Shown piece after piece: positions 5,628 through 6,121 of a DNA stretch of 6,121 bases (the stretch's first letter is position 1; each line of letters opens with the position of its first letter). The stretch is taken from positions 1-6,121 of the forward strand of contig CAMYJN010000163.1 of assembly GCA_947258625.1 (NCBI GenBank). Direction: 5' to 3'. The stretch is from an uncultured Polyangiaceae bacterium (lineage in GTDB: Bacteria > Myxococcota_A > Polyangia > Polyangiales > Houyiibacteriaceae). The translations under genes and the position numbers were made by a program. The notes under the pieces are model-generated. The model had not been told where the DNA came from. It did no database searches and worked only from the letters and a program-made list of their open reading frames with translations.

Positions 5628-6121
5628 CTACCAGCGGTAAGTGGCTAAGGACTTGGGCGCGACAGCCGATGAAAAAGACGTTTCCCCCGCCAAGACGGAA
5701 AAGGGCTGCTCTACATCCGTGGAGTTTGCGACGATCAGTACGATTTCCCCATCCGCGTTTTCGAAGGCAACGGTCGTAACGGTGTCGAGCGACCCGTAGT
5801 CCGAAGCGATGCGCACCGCGCCGGGGTGGATGTATTTCGAGAACTGGCCCAGCAGCCAGAATTCAGGCGTCTTGTACCAGTCCGGATTGTCTCCATCGGT
5901 CTTGACCAGGAGGGTGGGATCCAACAAGCCGAGCTGGTTGTAGGGCCCCTGATTGGCTTCGTCCAAGGATTGCGTCGACATGGTGACCCAGGAGACATAG
6001 CCGGTCGACCAGTTCCTGAAATGGCGGAGCAGCGTCTCATAGCCGCGCCGGTTGCCGTCCGCGTTCAGGCCCCACACGGTTCCCTCGGTGAAGACGATGT
6101 CTTTGTCGGGATGGGCCTGGT
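5628..6121 (-). CDS. GH30-type glycoside hydrolase, C-terminal part (5' partial)
   Basis: The last 163 codons of a gene that begins beyond the window; an internal GTG at 6077 is not the start, because conserved sequence continues upstream of it. Visible residues begin QAHPDKDIVFTEGTVWG: the strand ending in FTEG fits the GH30 position of the catalytic nucleophile, here Glu12 (codon 6086-6084). Then come RHFRNWSTGYVSW (32-44), a loop with several acidic residues, and EFWLLGQFSKYIHPGAVRI (86-104), the typical junction to the C-terminal beta domain. That domain follows (VTTVAFENADGEIVLIVANS, 114-133) and ends PKSLATYRW at the natural C-terminus. GH30 enzymes hydrolyse beta-linked glucosides, glucans, xylans or fucosides, often outside the cell. 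The subfamily and any signal peptide cannot be seen. Repeat copy 2 begins 20 bases after the stop codon. Confidence 0.82.
   Translation of the reverse strand, partial: QAHPDKDIVFTEGTVWGLNADGNRRGYETLLRHFRNWSTGYVSWVTMSTQSLDEANQGPYNQLGLLDPTLLVKTDGDNPDWYKTPEFWLLGQFSKYIHPGAVRIASDYGSLDTVTTVAFENADGEIVLIVANSTDVEQPFSVLAGETSFSSAVAPKSLATYRW

Overview
The window is GC-rich bacterial DNA (62-65% G+C in the 60-base stretches I counted in the NmrA-like, CAD-type dehydrogenase and GH30 genes). It has frequent GTG starts and at least one well-formed promoter whose -10 box lies only 6 bases before an ATG, as in leaderless transcription. This fits a soil- or sediment-type actinobacterium or another high-GC phylum. 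I cannot name the organism, and there is no rRNA or tRNA to place it.

Layout, left to right. (1) Bases 1-859 (+): most of an NmrA/atypical-SDR NAD(P)-binding protein, cut at its N-terminus by the window edge. (2) 860-1067: non-coding, followed by copy 1 of an imperfect direct repeat (1068-1126). (3) 1079-1564 (-): a GNAT-type N-terminal half whose reading frame runs into repeat copy 1 and stops there, without an acetyl-CoA-binding half. (4) 1607-2554 (-): a galactose-mutarotase-fold protein, 42 bases upstream of the GNAT fragment and probably co-transcribed with it. (5) 2555-2786: a divergent intergenic region with a 7+7 inverted repeat and a good promoter. (6) 2787-3797 (+): a zinc-dependent CAD-type alcohol dehydrogenase, probably NADP(H)-specific. 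(7) 3893-4255 (+): a small ABM/YgiN-like dimeric alpha-beta-barrel protein. (8) 4343-5386 (-): a second zinc alcohol/polyol dehydrogenase, NAD-type, with lower G+C than its surroundings, converging on the ABM gene across a hairpin. (9) 5433-5561 (-): a short coding-looking C-terminal relic of an unrecognised gene, truncated by repeat copy 2 (5548-5607). (10) 5628-6121 (-): the C-terminal part of a GH30-type glycoside hydrolase, continuing beyond the window.

The genes do not form one clear pathway. Several products could act in carbohydrate or small-molecule redox metabolism (GH30 hydrolase, sugar-mutarotase fold, polyol-type dehydrogenase, aldehyde/alcohol reductase, NmrA reductase, quinol-monooxygenase-like protein), but strands alternate and most genes look singly transcribed. 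The most unusual structural feature is the pair of direct repeats about 4.4 kb apart, each abutting a broken minus-strand gene. It suggests past rearrangement or a dispersed, hairpin-forming repeat family. I see no defence system, CRISPR array, transposase or integrase, and I do not claim a new multi-gene system.
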